Source of the DNA: Porphyromonadaceae bacterium UBA7207
GTDB taxonomy: Bacteria; Bacteroidota; Bacteroidia; Bacteroidales; Muribaculaceae
Length of the DNA: 46,887 bases
NCBI GenBank assembly: GCA_002490635.1
Contig: DKUJ01000003.1
Span: forward strand, 49,572 to 96,458
Reading direction: 5' to 3'
Shown here one piece after another: positions 1-9,305 of the stretch (position 1 is the first letter of the stretch; each line of letters begins with the position of its first letter). The notes under the pieces were generated by a model. The model was not told the origin of the DNA. It saw nothing but the letters and a program-made list of their open reading frames with translations, and made no database searches. Both the position numbers and the translations under genes were made by a program.

Positions 1-1
1 C

Positions 2-1327
2 GAGCCTACCAACCACCTCGACATATCCACCGTGGAATGGCTTGAGAAATATCTCTCCCGGTCGCGAGCCACCCTGCTCATGGTAACCCACGACCGCTAT
101 TTTCTGGACCGCGTGTGCAGCAAAATCATCGAAATGGACTGTCGCAGCATATTCATGGTCGAAGGCAACTACGACATGTATATCCGCCGCCGTGCCGAAC
201 GCATCGAAGCCATGGATAACGAGATTGCCCGTGTGCGCAACACCCTGCGCCGCGAGCAGGAATGGATAAGCCGCCAACCACAGGCCCGCGGAGGAAAAGC
301 CAAATACCGCATCGACGCATACAACGAACTTAAGGAACGCTCTCGCAATGTACGAAACGACAGAACCATAAGTCTTGAAGCGCGCGCGTCGCGTATAGGC
401 TCCAAAATTTTCGAGGCGGTGGACGTCTGCAAATCCTTCGGAGACAAAGCCATTCTGAAAAACTTCTCCTATGTGTTCGCCCCCGGTGAGAAAATAGGCA
501 TCGTAGGCGAAAACGGAGTCGGTAAGTCTACGTTCATCAAAATGCTCCAGGGACTGGAGCCATACGACTCCGGAAGCTGGGAAGTCGGCACAACCGTGCA
601 CTTCGGCTACTACAGCCAGGATGGCATCAGGTTCGACCCCGAAAAAAAGGTTATCGACGCTGTGCGCGACATTGCCGAAGACATCACTCTGCGGCAGGGA
701 CGCAACATCGCACCGATGCAATATCTCGAGCGTTTTCTGTTCTCACCCGCCGACCAGCAGAAATTCATACGCAAGCTCAGCGGCGGCGAACGCTGCCGCC
801 TGCAGCTGGCTGTCGTGCTGATGCAGCAGCCGAATTTTCTGATTCTTGACGAACCTACCAACGACCTCGACATAATAACACTCGGAATTCTCGAAGAATA
901 TCTCGCGGATTTCGAAGGTTGCGTGATTGTGGTCAGCCACGACCGTTTTTTCCTTGATGCCATAGCCGACCACATCTTTGTGATGGAGGGCGACGGCATT
1001 GTACGCGATTTTCCCGGCAGCTACAGCGAATACCGCGCACAGGCCGACAGCGAAAACCGACGCAGCCAGGAAGCGCAGAAACCGCAGCAGAAAGAACGCA
1101 GCACAGCAGAACGCCCCGCGAAGATGACATATCGCCAGCGGAAAGAGTTCGAAAGCCTTGAAGAGGAAATAGCCGTGCTAACCGACGAGAAGAAACAGCT
1201 CGAGGACTTTTTCGCCAGTGGTGACCAGGGCGATTTCGCCGAGAAGTCCGAACGGTTCAGAGAGGTGTGCTCGCTGCTCGATGAAAAAGAAATGCGGTGG
1301 CTGGAACTTTCCGAAATAGGGTCATGA
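2..1327 (+). CDS. ABC-F family ATPase, Uup-like (5' truncated by window edge)
   Basis: Cytoplasmic ABC-F protein; these bind ribosomes or nucleic acid rather than transport. The fragment of 441 residues opens inside the Walker B of the first ABC domain (EPTNHLD), followed by its H-loop (VTHDRYFLD). A charged interdomain linker follows, then a complete second ABC domain: Walker A GENGVGKST near fragment residue 170, signature LSGGER near 260, Walker B ILDEPTNDLD near 282, H-loop VVSHDRFFLD. The last 70 residues are a charged coiled coil like the C-terminal domain of Uup. The N-terminal part lies outside the window. The stop overlaps the start of the TonB receptor (ATGA). Family is certain; choosing Uup over other ABC-F branches rests on the C-terminal coiled coil. 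Confidence 0.93.
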   Translation, partial: EPTNHLDISTVEWLEKYLSRSRATLLMVTHDRYFLDRVCSKIIEMDCRSIFMVEGNYDMYIRRRAERIEAMDNEIARVRNTLRREQEWISRQPQARGGKAKYRIDAYNELKERSRNVRNDRTISLEARASRIGSKIFEAVDVCKSFGDKAILKNFSYVFAPGEKIGIVGENGVGKSTFIKMLQGLEPYDSGSWEVGTTVHFGYYSQDGIRFDPEKKVIDAVRDIAEDITLRQGRNIAPMQYLERFLFSPADQQKFIRKLSGGERCRLQLAVVLMQQPNFLILDEPTNDLDIITLGILEEYLADFEGCVIVVSHDRFFLDAIADHIFVMEGDGIVRDFPGSYSEYRAQADSENRRSQEAQKPQQKERSTAERPAKMTYRQRKEFESLEEEIAVLTDEKKQLEDFFASGDQGDFAEKSERFREVCSLLDEKEMRWLELSEIGS

Positions 1328-3546
1328 AGCACCTACTGACCATGGCGGTGGCTCTGGCTTCGGCTACCGCACTGAATGCAACGGAAAGCACCGACAGCGT
1401 TCGACCGGCCCATATGCTGCGCGCCGTTGAGGTGCTCGGCATAAAGAACAGCGCAGGCTCCGAGCAGGCCGAGGCCATTACACGCATATCCGGCGCACAG
1501 GCAAAAACTCTGCAGGTGGAAAGCGCACACCAGCTCGGGGAAATCGCACCGAACTTCCATATGCCGTCCTATGGCTCCAGAATGACCTCGAGCATATATG
1601 TGCGTGGCATAGGTGCACGGATGGACCAGCCTGTGGTGGGACTCACTATCGACAATGTGCCGGTGCTGAACAAAGACGCCTACGACTTCGACCTCGCCGA
1701 CATCGAATCGATAGAGATTCTGCGCGGAGCTCAGGCTGTGCTCAACGGCCGCAACTCCATGGGCGGACAAATAAACATACGGACACTGTCGCCCATGACC
1801 GCCACCGGAATGCGAGCCGGCATATCCTACGGCTCCGGCAACACCGTGAGTGCCAATGCCGCCTACTACCACAAACTGAATCCGCAGCTTGCAATGAGCC
1901 TCAGCGGACAGTTCCGACATACCGACGGTTTCTTCCGCAACGCATACGACAACAGCAGGCTCGACCACGAGAACTCAGGCGGAGCCCGCTGGAAAACAGT
2001 ATGGCGACCCAGTCCGCGCCTGTCGTTCACCAACACGGCATCATTTGCCACAACACGCCAGGGAGGATACCCATATGCCTCGATGGAAACTGGCGAAATC
2101 GCCTTCAACGACACGTGTTCCTACAGCCGGACAATGTTTGCCGATGGCCTGACTGTGGCATGGGCTGGGAAACGCGTTGTGGTTACATCCGTTACCACGG
2201 CTCAGTATCTCAGCGATGACATGAATCTCGACCAGGATTTCCTGCCTCTCGACTATTTCACACTACGGCAGAAACGCAACGAGTGGACATTCACAGAAGA
2301 CCTTTACACCCGTGGGCGACGCGGCAGCTATGGCTGGCTCGGAGGTGTGTTCGCATTCTACAAGGATACCGGTATGGATGCTCCGGTAACGTTCAAGGAT
2401 GCCGGTATCAGCCGGCTGATCGAGCACAACCGAAACGAGGTGAATCCCGACTATCCCATCCGCTGGGACGACCGCCGCTTTACTCTTGGCAGCGATTTCA
2501 CTCTGCGTGCAGGTGGCGTGGCCGTTTACCACCAGAGTTCATACGAGATTGGCCGGTGGCGCCTCGAGGCAGGCCTGCGACTGGACATCGAACGGAGTTC
2601 ACTCAGCTATTTCAGCCATTGCAGCACGGGATATACCACATACCATGTCCTTCCCGACGGAAGCAAGGAGGTTTTCAGCCATTCGCCGGTGAACATCGCC
2701 GACGGCGGAAGCATCGCAAAGACTTTCGTGGAGTTTCTGCCGCAGTTCACTGTGGTATGGCAACACGAAGCATTCAGCCCCTACTTCAATTTTTCCAAAG
2801 GCTATAAGGCAGGAGGATTCAACACCCAGATGTTTTCCGACGTGCTCCAAGGAAAAATCATGAGCGAAATGGGCATAGCGGCACCCTACTCCCTGGAACA
2901 GATTGTAGCCTACGAACCGGAACGGAGCTTCAACTACGAACTCGGATTCCACAGCACTACAGCAGGCGGGGAATTGGGAATCGACGGGGTGTTGTTCTAT
3001 ATCGACTGCCGGAACCAGCAGATGACGACTTTTCCGGCGGGCACTGTAACCGGTCGCGTGATGACGAATGCCGGCCGCACCCGCAGTTTCGGCGCAGAAC
3101 TGTCGCTGCGATGGAACGCCACCGAAGATCTCAGTTTCCAAGCAAGCTACGGCTATGCCAACGCCACATTCCGCAAATACAACGACGGCCGCTACGACTA
3201 CCGCGGCAAACGAGTTCCTTACTCTCCGTCGAACACAATTTTCGCAATGGCCGACTGGCGCATCCCGAGGCTCGGGTTCCTTGGCATTGTGCCTGAAATC
3301 TCGGCCGACGTGCGTGGTGCCGGCGACATATATTGGAACGAGGCCAATACTTTAAAACAGAATCTTTATGCTACGGCGAACCTGACTGTCGGTTTCCGAG
3401 CTGAGGAATGGAATGTTAAGCTGTGGTGTAAAAACCTGTTCAATACAAGCTACGACACATTCTACTTCATGTCTATCGGCAACTCATTCGTACAGCGCAG
3501 CCAGCCCCGTACTTTCGGAGTGACCTTCAATATGAGCCTGCGTTAG
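1324..3546 (+). CDS. TonB-dependent outer-membrane receptor
   Basis: A 740-residue receptor, probably for a siderophore, cobalamin-like or other small ligand imported with TonB energy. I chose the ATG at 1324, which overlaps the upstream stop (ATGA), because it starts directly with a signal peptide (MKHLLTMAVALASATALNA). A plug domain follows at about residues 40-165, with the typical stretches SIYVRGIGAR, VGLTIDNVPV and IEILRGAQAVLNGRNSMGG. The rest is a 22-strand-type barrel with many aromatic alternations, ending NMSLR. It lacks the N-terminal carboxypeptidase-like extension of SusC proteins and no SusD partner is adjacent, so polysaccharide uptake is unlikely. The 3' end overlaps menE on the other strand by 20 bases. 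Substrate unknown. Confidence 0.92.
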   Translation: MKHLLTMAVALASATALNATESTDSVRPAHMLRAVEVLGIKNSAGSEQAEAITRISGAQAKTLQVESAHQLGEIAPNFHMPSYGSRMTSSIYVRGIGARMDQPVVGLTIDNVPVLNKDAYDFDLADIESIEILRGAQAVLNGRNSMGGQINIRTLSPMTATGMRAGISYGSGNTVSANAAYYHKLNPQLAMSLSGQFRHTDGFFRNAYDNSRLDHENSGGARWKTVWRPSPRLSFTNTASFATTRQGGYPYASMETGEIAFNDTCSYSRTMFADGLTVAWAGKRVVVTSVTTAQYLSDDMNLDQDFLPLDYFTLRQKRNEWTFTEDLYTRGRRGSYGWLGGVFAFYKDTGMDAPVTFKDAGISRLIEHNRNEVNPDYPIRWDDRRFTLGSDFTLRAGGVAVYHQSSYEIGRWRLEAGLRLDIERSSLSYFSHCSTGYTTYHVLPDGSKEVFSHSPVNIADGGSIAKTFVEFLPQFTVVWQHEAFSPYFNFSKGYKAGGFNTQMFSDVLQGKIMSEMGIAAPYSLEQIVAYEPERSFNYELGFHSTTAGGELGIDGVLFYIDCRNQQMTTFPAGTVTGRVMTNAGRTRSFGAELSLRWNATEDLSFQASYGYANATFRKYNDGRYDYRGKRVPYSPSNTIFAMADWRIPRLGFLGIVPEISADVRGAGDIYWNEANTLKQNLYATANLTVGFRAEEWNVKLWCKNLFNTSYDTFYFMSIGNSFVQRSQPRTFGVTFNMSLR

Positions 3547-4489
3547 GGATTTTACGGATAATCTTCCGCGACGCCGTGCGTTGCAACATGGGCACTCCCA
3601 CTGCCCGCTTGGGCAGATATTTATGGTCGATGCCCGACTGCCGGAGCACATCCAGCGCATTATCCGCCGTTTCCTGGAATCCTTCCACAACCAGCACCGC
3701 TGCCTGACCCCATGTTTTGTCGGGTTCCCCGACGACATAATAATCCATGTCGGGCAGAAAAGCGGAGAACAGACGCTCCATCTCCTCGGGATGCAATTTC
3801 AGTCCTGATGAATTGATTACATTATCATGTCGGCCGAGCCATCGGAAAGAAGAAGCGTCGATCAGTTCGACTACATCTTTGGTCTGCACACGACGGAAAT
3901 CAAAATCCGGAGCATCCACGGCAAGACATCCACGCACATCGACACTGAAAGCGATGCCAGGCAAAGCATGGAAGATACGTCTATCGTCGCGTATGTCCGC
4001 CATCGCCACATGGCTGCAGGTCTCTGTCATTCCGTAGCTTATAAAGGCTTTATAACCTGCGGAACCGAGTGCGCGGCATTGTTCCTCCGAAGGTGCCCCG
4101 CCTCCGATAAGCAGATTGCGGACTGCCGATGGCGCTATATTGGCCATCACAGAAGCAAGTTGAGACGGAACCACCGGCAACAGGTCGACAGAGGGAATGT
4201 CGTCGGGCAGTCTTATCTTGTTGCTGACAGAAAGCTCAATCAGCCGGCATCGTGCTTCGAGTGCACGCACCACCATCATTTTCCCGGCTATATAGTCGGC
4301 GGCAAGCGGGCAGGCAAGCACCGAAGATTCGTCGATGCCGAAAAAAGCATTGCTTGTCCTTGCCGATCGCCTCATATCTTCCTTGCTCAGCTCTATGTTC
4401 TTTGGAACGCCGGTAGAGCCTGAAGTGTGTGCAGTTATTGTTTCGCCGGCGGCGAGAAACTCGGCTTCAAAATCTTTCAGTCCTGCCAT
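3527..4489 (-). CDS. menE: o-succinylbenzoate-CoA ligase MenE
   Basis: Activates o-succinylbenzoate with ATP and CoA in menaquinone synthesis. The 320-residue protein shows the adenylate-forming motifs in order: the phosphate-binding loop HTSGSTGVPK near residue 20, YGMTET near 150, the hinge GRHDNVINSSGLKLHPEE near 220, and a C-terminal lysine motif (TASRKIIRK) near 310. It is shorter than most acyl-CoA ligases because the N-terminal subdomain is reduced, which is usual for Bacteroidota MenE. It is the last gene of menDBCE, its start overlapping the menC end by 13 bases. Its final codons overlap the convergent TonB-receptor gene, so there is no room for a terminator between them. Confidence 0.92.
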   Translation of the reverse strand: MAGLKDFEAEFLAAGETITAHTSGSTGVPKNIELSKEDMRRSARTSNAFFGIDESSVLACPLAADYIAGKMMVVRALEARCRLIELSVSNKIRLPDDIPSVDLLPVVPSQLASVMANIAPSAVRNLLIGGGAPSEEQCRALGSAGYKAFISYGMTETCSHVAMADIRDDRRIFHALPGIAFSVDVRGCLAVDAPDFDFRRVQTKDVVELIDASSFRWLGRHDNVINSSGLKLHPEEMERLFSAFLPDMDYYVVGEPDKTWGQAAVLVVEGFQETADNALDVLRQSGIDHKYLPKRAVGVPMLQRTASRKIIRKIPNAGSY

Positions 4490-5523
4490 TCGATATTATC
4501 GGGCATGCCCCAGTTGCCTGCCGGATTGCGCCACAAGGCTGCATGGTGCATCTCCAGCGGAGAGGGTACGTTGTTGGAATATAAATTTCCCGTACCGAGT
4601 CCCTGCGGCACGGTCACATTACAGGAATCCACCCATTGGGCAATCGCGTTAAGCCCTATGTCGGATTCCAGTGCGGAAGTAGCCCACCATCCTATGCCAC
4701 GGGCAGATGCCTGCTCGGCAATCACAGATGCCGCGCCACACCCTCCAATGAGTGCGGGTTTCAGAATCACATATTGCGGTCTGATATCATCAAGCAAGCC
4801 GGCAGTCCTCTCTTCGCTGTGGTAGCCTATGAGTTCTTCGTCGAGCGCGATGGCAATCGGGGACCTGCGGCATAGCTCCCGCATGGCATCCTTCTGTCCT
4901 GGAGCCAAGGGCTGCTCTATGGAATGTATTGAATATCCGGCCAGCCGTCCGAGACGCTCCATAGCTTCGCAGGGAGCGAAGCTACCGTTTGCATCAAGTC
5001 GAATTTCAAGGTCGGCAGGCCTAAAATGACTGCGGATGTTCTCCAGCAGCCTGCATTCACTCTCAAAATCGATTCCTCCAATTTTGAGTTTCAACACTCT
5101 GAAACCCTGGTCAAGCTTCTCCGCTATTCTTCTGCCCATGGTGTCAGCATCGCCCATCCACACAAGGCCGTTGATGGCAATGCCCTTCTCGCCTCTGCTC
5201 CATGGGCCGTCGGACCATAAGCGCCTGCCTCCTGCCTCGAGATCGGCCATCGCGGTCTCGAACCCGAAACGAATCGATGGATAGCTGCACAAGCGCCATT
5301 CCGAAGGACGCCGACAGAAGTCAGCAAGAACTTTCGTGTAGTCTGGCCTGTCATCTGCCGACAGCCCACGGAAAAGCGGGCATTCGCCAATACCCACCAC
5401 ATCGGGAGTGCCGCTATGCCACACTCGCACAAAGAATGTATCCTTGTGCCACATGCGCTCGCGCGATGTAATGGCTTCGAATCGAAAATCCAGGCGCGCT
5501 TTAGCCCACTGAGCCTTGATCAT
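4477..5523 (-). CDS. menC: o-succinylbenzoate synthase MenC (enolase superfamily)
   Basis: Dehydrates SHCHC to o-succinylbenzoate. The 348-residue protein has the muconate-lactonizing-type barrel with its catalytic set visible: the KxK motif in VLKLKIGG (about residue 145), metal ligands in RLDANGSF, SIEQPL and ALDEEL, and the second acid/base lysine in ILKPALIGG. Position between menB and menE makes the OSB synthase assignment secure. Enolase-superfamily OSBS enzymes are often promiscuous N-acyl amino acid racemases, and a related dipeptide epimerase lies at 18232-19365, so sequence alone would be less decisive. The start overlaps the last base of menB. Confidence 0.92.
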   Translation of the reverse strand: MIKAQWAKARLDFRFEAITSRERMWHKDTFFVRVWHSGTPDVVGIGECPLFRGLSADDRPDYTKVLADFCRRPSEWRLCSYPSIRFGFETAMADLEAGGRRLWSDGPWSRGEKGIAINGLVWMGDADTMGRRIAEKLDQGFRVLKLKIGGIDFESECRLLENIRSHFRPADLEIRLDANGSFAPCEAMERLGRLAGYSIHSIEQPLAPGQKDAMRELCRRSPIAIALDEELIGYHSEERTAGLLDDIRPQYVILKPALIGGCGAASVIAEQASARGIGWWATSALESDIGLNAIAQWVDSCNVTVPQGLGTGNLYSNNVPSPLEMHHAALWRNPAGNWGMPDNIEWQD

Positions 5524-6359
5524 CAGCCGGGGAACTGGGGGAACTTGTCGAAATCGGGATCGCGCTTTTCAAGGAAGGCGTTCTTGCCTTCGGCGGCCTC
5601 ATCCATCAGGTAGTACATCAGAGTGGCGTCCCCGGCGAACTCCATGAGTCCATGCTGCCCGTCGAGTTCGGCATTGAGCGCCCTCTTTATCATGCGCACA
5701 GCGAACGGACTGCGCTTCTTGATGGTGCGGCACCATTCCACCACTTCGTCCTCGAGGCTTTCCAGAGGCACTACTTTGTTGACCATTCCCATCTCGAGAG
5801 CTTCCTGCGCGGTGTACTGGCGACAGAGAAACCATATTTCACGCGCTTTCTTCTGCCCTACGCAGCGTGCCAGATACGATGATCCGAAGCCGGCGTCGAA
5901 ACTGCCGACTTTGGGCCCTGTCTGTCCGAACTTCGCGTTTTCGGAAGCGATAGTCAGGTCGCACACCACCTGAAGCACATTGCCGCCGCCGATAGCGTAG
6001 CCGTTGACCATGGCTATTACCGGTTTCACCAGCGAACGAATCGCTTTGTGGATATCGAGAACATTAAGACGTGGCGTGCCGTCGCTGTCGCGATATCCGC
6101 CGGAAGTCTTATAGTTCTGGTCGCCGCCGCTGCAGAACGCTTTGTCGCCTACACCGGTGAGTACCACCACACGGACTTCGGGACAGTCACGGCAATAATC
6201 GAGAGCGTCGAGAATCTCGCGATTTGTCTGTGGGCGGAAGGCATTGTACACTTCGGGGCGGTTTATGCTTATGCGGGCAATGCCGTCGTAGAAATCGAAA
6301 AGTATGTCGGTGTACTCTTTTATAGTCTGCCAATTGCGTGGCTTTGTCTCTTCAGTCAT
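5523..6359 (-). CDS. menB: 1,4-dihydroxy-2-naphthoyl-CoA synthase MenB
   Basis: Crotonase-fold enzyme that closes the second ring of menaquinone by converting OSB-CoA to DHNA-CoA. At 278 residues it has the usual family length. It shows the oxyanion-hole segments FCSGGDQNYK and IGGGNVLQVVCDLTIAS, the MenB-type loop GQTGPKVGSFDAGFGSSYLA, and the C-terminal EKRDPDFDKF stretch found across MenB proteins. The order menD-menB-menC-menE with 1-13 base overlaps indicates one transcript with translational coupling; menB and menD overlap by four bases. Confidence 0.95.
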   Translation of the reverse strand: MTEETKPRNWQTIKEYTDILFDFYDGIARISINRPEVYNAFRPQTNREILDALDYCRDCPEVRVVVLTGVGDKAFCSGGDQNYKTSGGYRDSDGTPRLNVLDIHKAIRSLVKPVIAMVNGYAIGGGNVLQVVCDLTIASENAKFGQTGPKVGSFDAGFGSSYLARCVGQKKAREIWFLCRQYTAQEALEMGMVNKVVPLESLEDEVVEWCRTIKKRSPFAVRMIKRALNAELDGQHGLMEFAGDATLMYYLMDEAAEGKNAFLEKRDPDFDKFPQFPG

Positions 6360-7990
6360 GTCAGTATATTATATGCTTTCTGGTTTGATTCCATATCAGT
6401 TATTATATGAAGTATTGCCGGTTTTTCGCTGTCTCGCAGGAACGCCACAAGCGCATCGGCAGTGCCGCTGTTCCCATCTGCAAGGTAGTAGTCGAAGCCG
6501 AAAGCGGTGGCGAGTTGTGCTACCGGTTGTTCCACCGGTACGGCAAAGCGTGTCTCTCGCTCGGGCAGCGAGGCTGTTGTGGCCACATGGCGGAAAATAT
6601 CGCCACCTCCGTTGTCGAAAACGGCTATTTTGAAGTTGCCGCGCAGGTTTTTCAGCACCAATGCCCCGATATCGTAGCCAAAACTCATATCACCGGTAAG
6701 CAGCAGCACCGTGCGTTCTGTAGCCATCGATATTCCAGCAGCAGTGGATGTGCAACCGTCGATGCCGCTGACACCACGGTTGTAATGTATCCTGTCAACC
6801 TTCCACGGCATCAGCTGGGCGTATCGGGCGCACATACCGTTAGAAGCGAAAAGCTCGCCGCCGTTGAAATTCATGGCAAGCATGCGCATAGCTTCAATGT
6901 CGCACCATGGCAGACCGGCGACACCGCGCTCCGAGGCGGATATGAAATCACGCCAATGGCGGCAATATCCGGGCTGGTCCGATACAGTATGCCCATAATT
7001 CCGGCATACATATGCATTCCACTGCTCCACAAAATCGGAAGCATTGCATTCAATCTGCATATGAAGAGAACCGAATGTATCGACCATATTGTCATCAAAG
7101 CCGATATTGACCACCGGCGATTGCCAACGACGCAGGCATGCCTTGAATTTGTCGTCGATTAGTGTTCCACCTAAATTCACCACAAAGTCGGGGCGTAACA
7201 TTGCCTTTTTCTCGTCGTCGGCACGATTGAGCAACACACCTGCCGCCAATGCGGAAATGCCGGCCTGCTCTCCTCCGAACCTGTCGGAAAACCACACGGA
7301 ATTATCCGGCAGACGAACGGATAACGGATTGACATCGGCTCCGGCACCTGCGATAAACATAATTTTTTTTGAACGGGTCAACAGCCTGAAAACATCATCG
7401 GGCACTTCCTGGCGGCAGCGGACTGTCGAAATCCTGTTGCCTACGGGCATCTCGCTCTCCTGGGCCATAGTCGTAAGAGGTGCGCCAAGAGGTACATTGA
7501 TATGCGCCGGCCCTGGGATATTGCCGGTAGCCGCCGTAAGTGCTTCGTTAATCAGCCGGTTGACCTGCCGCAGGGACATGCGTTCGTCAATCTCCACACT
7601 TTTGCGCACAACGGCATCGAGCGCTCCATTCTGCCTGATAGTCTGGCTGTCGCGCTGGTCGATCCATTCTCCCGGGCGGTCGGCGGTTATGGCAATCAAT
7701 GGCGTGCGGCTATAGTATGCCTCTGCGAGAGCCGGCCCGTAGTTGAGCATGGCCGAACCCGAAGTGCACACGAGGGCGACCGGCTTTGAGGTTTGCTTTG
7801 CCATTCCGAGCGCCACAAAAGCCGCCGTGCGTTCATCCACCACAGTACTGATTGCGAAATTCCCGCTCCGTTCCATCGACACAAGCAATGGCGCATTCCG
7901 AGAGCCTGGCGATACAACCGCCCTCTCTATACCATAGGAAGCAAGTAGCCCTGTGAGAATGGAACACGTAGGTTTGCTGATTGTGGCCAT
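6356..7990 (-). CDS. menD: SEPHCHC synthase MenD (thiamine-diphosphate enzyme)
   Basis: Adds the succinic semialdehyde unit from 2-oxoglutarate to isochorismate, the first committed step of menaquinone synthesis. The 544-residue protein opens with the conserved SPGSRNAPL segment and carries the ThDP glutamate region (STVVDERTAAFVALGMA). Its C-terminal cofactor motif is GDMSFGYDIGAL followed by DNGGGDIF. It is the first gene of the operon as seen here. The isochorismate synthase gene menF, often directly upstream of menD in Bacteroides, is absent: the next gene upstream is the divergent Omp85-type gene, 82 bases away. I could not find a convincing promoter for menD on this strand. Confidence 0.95.
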   Translation of the reverse strand: MATISKPTCSILTGLLASYGIERAVVSPGSRNAPLLVSMERSGNFAISTVVDERTAAFVALGMAKQTSKPVALVCTSGSAMLNYGPALAEAYYSRTPLIAITADRPGEWIDQRDSQTIRQNGALDAVVRKSVEIDERMSLRQVNRLINEALTAATGNIPGPAHINVPLGAPLTTMAQESEMPVGNRISTVRCRQEVPDDVFRLLTRSKKIMFIAGAGADVNPLSVRLPDNSVWFSDRFGGEQAGISALAAGVLLNRADDEKKAMLRPDFVVNLGGTLIDDKFKACLRRWQSPVVNIGFDDNMVDTFGSLHMQIECNASDFVEQWNAYVCRNYGHTVSDQPGYCRHWRDFISASERGVAGLPWCDIEAMRMLAMNFNGGELFASNGMCARYAQLMPWKVDRIHYNRGVSGIDGCTSTAAGISMATERTVLLLTGDMSFGYDIGALVLKNLRGNFKIAVFDNGGGDIFRHVATTASLPERETRFAVPVEQPVAQLATAFGFDYYLADGNSGTADALVAFLRDSEKPAILHIITDMESNQKAYNILT

Positions 7991-8049
7991 TTAGGATAAA
8001 ATTGTGGTTTGAGTAGGAATTAGCGCTAACAAAGTTAAACCTTAATTGT

Positions 8050-8057
8050 TAATTTTG
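8050..8057 (+). promoter_or_regulatory. -7 element of the Omp85-type gene
   Basis: TAATTTTG fits the Bacteroidota -7 consensus TAnnTTTG and lies 15 bases before the ATG at 8073. No clear -33 TTTG sits 19-21 bases upstream, so the site is tentative. It does argue against the in-frame TTG at 8046 as a start, which would lie upstream of the expected transcription start. Confidence 0.4.
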
Positions 8058-8072
8058 CAAAAGCATTTCTAC

Positions 8073-9305
8073 ATGAGACGACTTGCCATATTCATCACAA
8101 CAACTATTGTTGCAATCGCAACATGCTGGAGCAACGATATTTGCAACCAGGAAGCGATAGCCGCCGGCTCCAAGCCGACAGCAATCCTGCCGTCGGTGGC
8201 CTATGTGCAGCCGCCCGATACGCTTCCGCCAATGCCTGAGGTTGTGAAGAAGCCGGAAGGCATAGTATCCAGAATAATACGCTACTTCAACGAAAGTAAC
8301 AAACCACGGCGTACAAAAGGTTTCGATGTAAGTTTCATAGGAGGCCCCTACTACTCGAGCGACACCAAATTCGGAATCGGCCTGGTGGCTGCCGGCCTGT
8401 ACCGCACCAGTGCATGCGACAGCCTCCTGCCACCCTCGGAGGCGGCTCTTTACATGAACGCGACAACCAGCATGTTTTTCAGGCTCGGCATCCGCGGCAC
8501 CCACATCATGCCTGGCGACCGCGCCCGCTTGAACTACGATGTGAACTTCGCATCCATAGCGACCAAATTCTGGGGCATAGGATATGACAATAATATTGTC
8601 GACGATAACGAGACCAAATATAAATACCTTAACAGCCAGGCTTCTGTAAATTATATCTGGCGTCTGCTTCCCAAATTCTATCTCGGCCCGATGATTACGT
8701 TCGACTACGTAAACGCCCGCGATGTACACAATGAGTGGCTTTGGGAAGGGCAGCCGATGCGCACCTTCAACTTAGGCGTGGGATTCACTATCCAGTACGA
8801 CAGCAGAGATTTTCTTTCCAATGCTTTCCGCGGAGTGTATTTCCGCCTCGACCAACGGTTCAACCCGCGTTTCCTTCTGAACAGAAACGCGTTTTCGATG
8901 ACAGAAGTCACCATTGCCACATACAACCCACTATGGAAAGATGCCGTCCTGGCATTCCAGTACCACGCACGTCTGACCTACGGCAACACGCCCTGGGGAC
9001 TGATGAGCACCATGGGTGGCAGCGACAACATGCGCGGCTACTACGAAGGCAGATACCGCGATAAAAGCGAAATGGATGTGTGCCTCGAACTGCGACAGCA
9101 CATATGGCGCCGGAATGGCCTTGTAGCATGGGTTGGTGCCGGAATGGTATTCCCCCGCTTTTCGGCCATGAGATGGCACAAACTACTCCCCAACTATGGC
9201 ATCGGCTACCGTTGGGAATTCAAAAAACGTGTGAACGTGCGTCTGGATCTCGGTTTCGGCCGCCATCAGACAGGTTTTATATTCAGTATCAATGAAGCGT
9301 TCTGA
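8073..9305 (+). CDS. Omp85-superfamily outer-membrane barrel without POTRA domains
   Basis: A 410-residue outer-membrane protein. The ATG at 8073 is chosen because it begins a signal peptide (MRRLAIFITTTIVAIATC) just after a -7 box. After a proline-rich segment of about 60 residues, the rest is a 16-strand-type surface-antigen (BamA/TamA) barrel. It has alternating aromatic strands, the loop-6 motif GGSDNMRGYYEGRYRD (counterpart of the VRGF signature), and a C-terminal phenylalanine. It has no POTRA repeats, so it is a short Omp85 branch of unknown client; lipid or protein insertion are both possible. Its last 14 bases overlap the phosphoethanolamine transferase, suggesting a shared role at the outer membrane surface. 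Confidence 0.82.
   Translation: MRRLAIFITTTIVAIATCWSNDICNQEAIAAGSKPTAILPSVAYVQPPDTLPPMPEVVKKPEGIVSRIIRYFNESNKPRRTKGFDVSFIGGPYYSSDTKFGIGLVAAGLYRTSACDSLLPPSEAALYMNATTSMFFRLGIRGTHIMPGDRARLNYDVNFASIATKFWGIGYDNNIVDDNETKYKYLNSQASVNYIWRLLPKFYLGPMITFDYVNARDVHNEWLWEGQPMRTFNLGVGFTIQYDSRDFLSNAFRGVYFRLDQRFNPRFLLNRNAFSMTEVTIATYNPLWKDAVLAFQYHARLTYGNTPWGLMSTMGGSDNMRGYYEGRYRDKSEMDVCLELRQHIWRRNGLVAWVGAGMVFPRFSAMRWHKLLPNYGIGYRWEFKKRVNVRLDLGFGRHQTGFIFSINEAF

Noticed and set aside
8046..8072. TTG start nine codons upstream for the Omp85-type gene
   Set aside because: It would lie upstream of or within the -7 promoter element and spoil the signal peptide start.
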